Shown here: in pieces, positions 59,069 through 64,000 of the stretch
Layout: each line of letters starts with the position of its first letter
Position numbering within the stretch: the stretch's first letter is position 1
Assembly (NCBI RefSeq): GCF_000367365.1
Contig: NZ_BARF01000091.1
Coordinates: 1 to 64,000 of the forward strand
DNA length: 64,000 nt
Reading direction: 5' to 3'
Source: Streptomyces prunicolor NBRC 13075
Lineage (GTDB): Bacteria > Actinomycetota > Actinomycetes > Streptomycetales > Streptomycetaceae
Notes under the pieces: generated by a model
Databases searched by the model: none
The model's input: the letters and a program-made list of their open reading frames with translations, nothing else
Told to the model about the DNA's origin: nothing
Program-made: the position numbers and the translations under genes

Positions 59069-59096
59069 ACTTTAGTCCACGCTGCCTCACGGTCAA
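59069..59096 (-). promoter_or_regulatory. Candidate housekeeping promoter of the division cluster
   Basis: On the minus strand TTGACC (59096-59091) and TAAAGT (59074-59069) are 16 bases apart, a good match to HrdB-type promoters. It would start transcription near 59062, leaving a leader of about 220 bases before rsmH. The rest of the 430-base gap between rsmH and the carbonic anhydrase shows no gene. Confidence 0.5.
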
Positions 59097-59272
59097 TCAA
59101 CCGGCCTGCGCGTCGCGGGCCCGGGTGCGTGTGAAGCGTCAAAACGGGAAGAATCACCCGGACGGGTGCACCCCCGCCACCCGTGTGGGTTACCTCACAA
59201 GAGGACGCAATGACGCTCTTTTTCCCATCCCGCACCAAGACCGCACCGCCGGTGACCAGTACCGTCATAGGT

Positions 59273-59821
59273 ATGACGACCTCCGCATCCGTACCCACAG
59301 AGTCCGAAGGCGCCATAGCCGACGGCGGGACCGTGACGGACCGCCTCGTCGAGGCCAACGCGCGATACGCCGCCGCCTTCACCGATCCCGGGATGGACGC
59401 CCATCCCGTCCTGCAGGTGGCCGTGGTGGCCTGCATGGACGCCCGCCTCGACCTGCACGCCGCGCTCGGCCTGGAGCTCGGCGACTGCCACACGATCCGC
59501 AACGCGGGCGGTGTGGTCACCGACGACGTGATCCGCTCCCTCACCATCAGCCAGCGGGCGCTCGGCACCCGCAGTGTCGTGCTCATCCACCACACCGGCT
59601 GCGGTCTGGAGTCCCTCACCGAGGAGTTCCGGCACGACCTGGAGATGGAGGTCGGCCAGCGCCCCGCCTGGGCGGTGGAGGCCTTCCGGGACGTGGAACA
59701 GGACGTACGGCAGTCCATGCAGCGTGTGCGCACCTCGCCGTTCCTGCTGCACACTGATGATGTGCGCGGCTTCGTCTTCGACGTGAAGTCGGGTCTGCTG
59801 CGCGAGATCGACCCCGCCTGA
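59273..59821 (+). CDS. Beta-carbonic anhydrase
   Basis: A 182-aa beta-class carbonic anhydrase-like zinc enzyme that interconverts CO2 and bicarbonate. Zinc ligands are the Cys in VVACMDARLD (about residue 54) and the His/Cys in LIHHTGCGLES (about 105-108); the Asp-Arg dyad of the first motif is present. TIRNAGGVVTDDVIRSL is typical. ATG 59273 gives the family N-terminus. An in-frame ATG at 59210 with a better ribosome-binding site (AGAGGA) would add 21 unconserved residues. Confidence 0.9.
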   Translation: MTTSASVPTESEGAIADGGTVTDRLVEANARYAAAFTDPGMDAHPVLQVAVVACMDARLDLHAALGLELGDCHTIRNAGGVVTDDVIRSLTISQRALGTRSVVLIHHTGCGLESLTEEFRHDLEMEVGQRPAWAVEAFRDVEQDVRQSMQRVRTSPFLLHTDDVRGFVFDVKSGLLREIDPA

Positions 59822-59903
59822 CGCACCCGCCCGCCCCGAAACTTCGAAAAGTTCGCCCCTCGGACCGCGCAAAAGGTCGTAAGACCCGACAAAGCGAAGG
59901 CAG

Positions 59904-59912
59904 TTGTCCACA
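59904..59912 (+). promoter_or_regulatory. Perfect DnaA box upstream of the MoxR gene
   Basis: TTGTCCACA, the preferred Streptomyces DnaA box, lies in the 236-base gap between the carbonic anhydrase and MoxR genes. It is a single copy. Confidence 0.4.
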
Positions 59913-60057
59913 GGCGAGTGACACGAACCGGTAACGGCAACAAGAATGCGGGTGTGGCGTCACGCGGAACTTTTCCCGCGTGCCGTCCGTGTTTCGGGGT
60001 GGGCCGGTCCGCAGTGCGCGCGTCGGCCCATGGAAAGAACGGGCCGAGGAGGGCCGG

Positions 60058-61079
<1,022 letters not shown>

Positions 61080-61083
<4 letters not shown>

Positions 61084-62438
61084 TGACCACCGGGGAGGCG
61101 GAGACCGACCGGGACGAGAAGGGCGGTGTCCGTACGGCCCTGGCCGGGCTGACGACCCGTGGACGCTCCTTCCTGGCCGCCGGTATCGCCGCCGCGGTCT
61201 GCGCGTACGTCCTGGGGCAGAGCGATCTGCTCCGGGTCGGGCTGCTGCTGGCCGTGCTGCCCCTGGTCTGCGCGACCGTGCTCTACCGCACCCGCTACCG
61301 AGTGGCCGGCAGCCGTCGGCTCTCCCCCGCGCGCGTGCCCGCCGGCAGCGAGGCCCGCGTCCATCTGCGGATGGACAACGTCTCGCGGCTGCCCACGGGC
61401 CTGCTGATGCTCCAGGACCGGGTGCCGTACGTGCTCGGCCCGCGTCCCCGGTTCGTCCTGGACCGGGTCGAGGCGGGCGGCCGACGCGAGGTGTCCTACC
61501 GGGTCCGCTCGGACCTGCGCGGCCGCTACCCCCTGGGCCCGCTCCAGCTCCGCCTGACGGACCCCTTCGGGATGTGCGAACTGACCCGCTCCTTCTCGAC
61601 CTTCGACACCCTCACCGTCATCCCGCGCGTGGAGGCCCTCCCCCCGGTCCGCCTCAGCGGCGAGGCCAAGGGCTACGGCGACGGCCGCAACCGCTCGCTG
61701 GCCCTGGCGGGCGAGGACGACGTGATCCCGCGCGGGTACCGCTACGGCGACGACCTGCGCCGCGTGCACTGGCGCTCCACCGCGCGCTACGGCGAGCTGA
61801 TGGTGCGCCGCGAGGAGCAGCCCCAGCGCGCCCGCTGCACGGTCCTGCTCGACACCCGGGGCATCGCCTTCGCGGGCCAAGGGCCGGACTCGGCCTTCGA
61901 GTGGGCAGTCTCCGGCGCCGCCTCCGTACTGGTGCACATGTTGGAACGGGGCTTCTCCGTACGGCTGTTGAGCGACACCGGCAACTCGGTGCCGGGCCAG
62001 GACGCCGATGGGTTCGCGGGTGCGAGCCAGGAGTCGGCGGACGCGGCCGGGCTGATGATGGACACCCTCGCGGTGATCGACCACTCGGACGGCGCGGGCC
62101 TGTCCCGGGCCTACGACGTCCTGCGCAGCGGGAACGAAGGGCTTCTGGTGGCCTTCTTCGGCGACCTCGACGAGGAACAGGCGGCGATCGTCGCCCGGAT
62201 GCGGCAGCGCAGCGGGGGCGCCCTCGCCTTCGTACTGGACAGCGAGGGCTGGGCGCGCGAGTCGACCGACGTGGCCGGTCCCGGTGACGAGCGCGAGGAG
62301 CGGCTGCGGTTGCTGCGCGACGCGGGCTGGACCGCCGTGGGCGTACCGCGCGGCGCGTCCCTGACGGAGCTGTGGCAAATGGCGGACCGGGAGCGCAACG
62401 GCATCACCGCGACCGGCCTCGGGGAGGGATGGGCATGA
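61080..62438 (+). CDS. DUF58 domain membrane protein
   Basis: A 452-aa protein with two membrane helices near the N-terminus (about residues 27-65), a beta-rich region and the DUF58 core GDDLRRVHWRSTARYGELMVRREE (about 218-242), followed by a VWA-like part. DUF58 proteins are regular partners of MoxR. GTG 61080 overlaps the MoxR stop; ATG 61083 directly follows. ATGA overlap links it to the next gene. Confidence 0.92.
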
Positions 62439-64000
62439 GCGGGCGGGCACGACTGGCGATCTGCGCCTGGGTGGCCACACTGCTGGCGTCCTGCGCCCTG
62501 CTGCCGCTGGTCTCCCCGGCGACCTGGATCGTCCAGGCCGCCTTCATGCTGGCGATCCAGACCGGCGTGGGCGCGGCGACCCGGCGGGTGCCGCTGGCCC
62601 GGCCGCTGACCGTCGCCGCGCAGGCGCTGGTCACGCTGCTGATGCTGACCCTGGTCTTCGCGCACACGCAGGCCCTCGCCGGGTTCGTCCCCGGCCCCGA
62701 GGCCTTCCAGCACTTCGCCGACCTGCTGCAGCAGGGCTCCGACGATGTCTCCCGGTACGCGATCCCGGCCCCGCTGCACGACGGCATCCGGCTGATGCTC
62801 ATCGGCGGTGTCCTGGTGATCGGCCTCGCGGTGGACACGCTCGCGGTCACCTTCCGCAGCGCGGCGCCGGCCGGACTGCCGCTGCTCGCGCTGTACTCGG
62901 TCGCCGCCGGACTGTCCGAGAGCAGCGTCAGCTGGCTGTGGTTCCTGCTCGCCGCCGCCGGTTATCTGATGCTGCTGCTGGCCGAGGGCCGGGACCGGCT
63001 CGCCCAGTGGGGCCGGGTCTTCGGCGGGGCGCCCCGTACGACCGGGGGCCCGGAGTCCGCGGGACCGCTCGCCCCGGTGCGCACCGGGCGGCGGATCGGC
63101 GCGGTCGCGATGGCCATCGCCCTGTTGCCGCTGCCCACCATCTCGGGCGGCCTGCTGGACGCCGCCGGGACGGGCGTGGGCGCGGGCACCGGAGGCGGCG
63201 GCACGATCTCCGCGGTCAACCCGCTGGTCTCGCTGCGCGACAGCCTGAACGTGGACGAGAACCGCCAGGTCCTGTCTGTGCGAACCTCCCCGAACGACGA
63301 CGTCTCGGACCTGTATCTGCGGATCGTGTCCCTGGACGACTTCGACGGCACCACCTGGAAGCCGTCCCAGCGGCACATCCAGAGTGTGCCGAGCAAGTTC
63401 CCCACCCCGACCGGCCTCGGCGAGGACGTCAAGCGCTCGGAGATCACGACCCGGATCTCGGCCGCCGACTGGTACGCCCAGGACTGGCTGCCGATGCCGT
63501 ATCCGCCCAGCGGCGTGAACATCGACGGCAGTTGGCGCTACGAGCCCGTGGGCATGACGGTCGTGGGCGACCACGGCCAGAACACGCGTGGGGCGAGCTA
63601 CACGGTCACCAGCCTGGACGTACAGCCGACCGCGGAGCAGCTGGCCGCCGCACCGCAGGCGTCGTCGGCCATGCGGAACCAGTACACGAAGGTGCCCAAG
63701 TCGCTGCCCGCGGTGGTGGCCGACACCGCCCGCAAGGTCACCGCGGGCTCGACCAGTCACTACGAGCAGGCGGTCAAGCTCCAGGACTACTTCGCGGTGT
63801 CCGGCGGCTTCCAGTACGACACCCAGGTGGACGTCGGCACCGGCCGCGACGCGATCGCCAAGTTCCTGCGGGACAAGCAGGGCTTCTGCGTCCACTTCTC
63901 CTTCGCGATGGCGGCGATGGCCCGCACCCTGGGCATTCCGGCCCGGGTCGCGGTGGGCTTCGCGCCCGGCACCCCGGAGGCGGACGGCACGGTGTCGGTG
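62435..64000 (+). CDS. Transglutaminase-like membrane protein (partial, 3' end off window)
   Basis: The first 522 codons are present with no stop. The N-terminal third has five or six membrane helices; an extracytoplasmic region follows from about residue 260. The transglutaminase-type active site begins with the Cys in KQGFCVHFSFAMAAMARTL (about residue 484) and GIPARVAVGFAPG. The His and Asp should lie beyond the window. Such TgpA-like proteins form a conserved trio with MoxR and DUF58; role in cell envelope is suspected. ATG 62435 overlaps the DUF58 stop by 4 bases. Confidence 0.92.
   Translation, partial: MSGRARLAICAWVATLLASCALLPLVSPATWIVQAAFMLAIQTGVGAATRRVPLARPLTVAAQALVTLLMLTLVFAHTQALAGFVPGPEAFQHFADLLQQGSDDVSRYAIPAPLHDGIRLMLIGGVLVIGLAVDTLAVTFRSAAPAGLPLLALYSVAAGLSESSVSWLWFLLAAAGYLMLLLAEGRDRLAQWGRVFGGAPRTTGGPESAGPLAPVRTGRRIGAVAMAIALLPLPTISGGLLDAAGTGVGAGTGGGGTISAVNPLVSLRDSLNVDENRQVLSVRTSPNDDVSDLYLRIVSLDDFDGTTWKPSQRHIQSVPSKFPTPTGLGEDVKRSEITTRISAADWYAQDWLPMPYPPSGVNIDGSWRYEPVGMTVVGDHGQNTRGASYTVTSLDVQPTAEQLAAAPQASSAMRNQYTKVPKSLPAVVADTARKVTAGSTSHYEQAVKLQDYFAVSGGFQYDTQVDVGTGRDAIAKFLRDKQGFCVHFSFAMAAMARTLGIPARVAVGFAPGTPEADGTVSV

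Overview
The window is high-GC chromosomal DNA from an actinomycete, almost certainly a Streptomyces species. Supporting signs are third-position GC bias that opens long spurious antisense frames, frequent GTG starts with 4-base GTGA/ATGA stop-start overlaps, a dcw cluster without ftsA, a DivIVA with a Gln/Gly/Met/Pro-rich middle, and a gene order that I recall matching the his/trp-dnaE-ileS-ftsZ segment of Streptomyces coelicolor. It looks like core chromosome. I see no IS element, prophage, CRISPR array, tRNA or rRNA gene.

Left part (1-11.1 kb, mostly minus strand): a hisI-trpE-Trp-associated membrane protein operon, a divergent TIGR03085 protein, an MFS exporter with its own winged-helix repressor and a perfect 23-bp inverted-repeat operator, and then the compact operon hisD-hisC-hisB-(54-aa membrane protein)-hisH-priA-ridA-hisF, which ends in a clear hairpin. 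PriA normally serves both histidine and tryptophan synthesis in this group, which fits the pairing of the two pathways here.

Middle part (11.1-36.9 kb, both strands): a pentapeptide-like repeat membrane protein, a TPR-like protein, a LON substrate-binding-domain protein, YbaK deacylase, a 24-codon frame that looks like ribosomal protein bL37, a DUF2567 membrane protein, an ABC exporter pair bridged by a 23-codon frame, a NYN nuclease, dnaE, a DUF2252 kinase-like protein, a membrane-anchored DsbA-like protein, Tat-exported PhoD, an alpha/beta hydrolase, MscS, an SDR enzyme embedded in degenerate repeats, a CPA1 Na+/H+ antiporter, a GNAT enzyme, an RluD-type pseudouridine synthase, lspA, and a DksA/TraR zinc-finger protein with a histone-like Lys/Ala tail.

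Right part (36.9-64 kb): ileS behind a translational-type T-box leader, then the division and cell-wall cluster read leftwards from about 58.8 kb: rsmH-ftsL-ftsI-murE-murF-mraY-murD-ftsW-murG-ftsQ-ftsZ-pgeF-yggS-sepF-yggT-divIVA. These genes make lipid II and build the Z-ring and the polar growth machinery. The ftsZ upstream region carries three GACAC motifs of the WhiA type. Beyond rsmH lie a beta-carbonic anhydrase and a MoxR-DUF58-transglutaminase operon that runs off the end of the window.

The least explained items are the bL37-like micro-ORF, the bridging 23-codon frame, the repeat arrays around the SDR gene, and several 15-bp-period repeats in or beside ftsL and divIVA.
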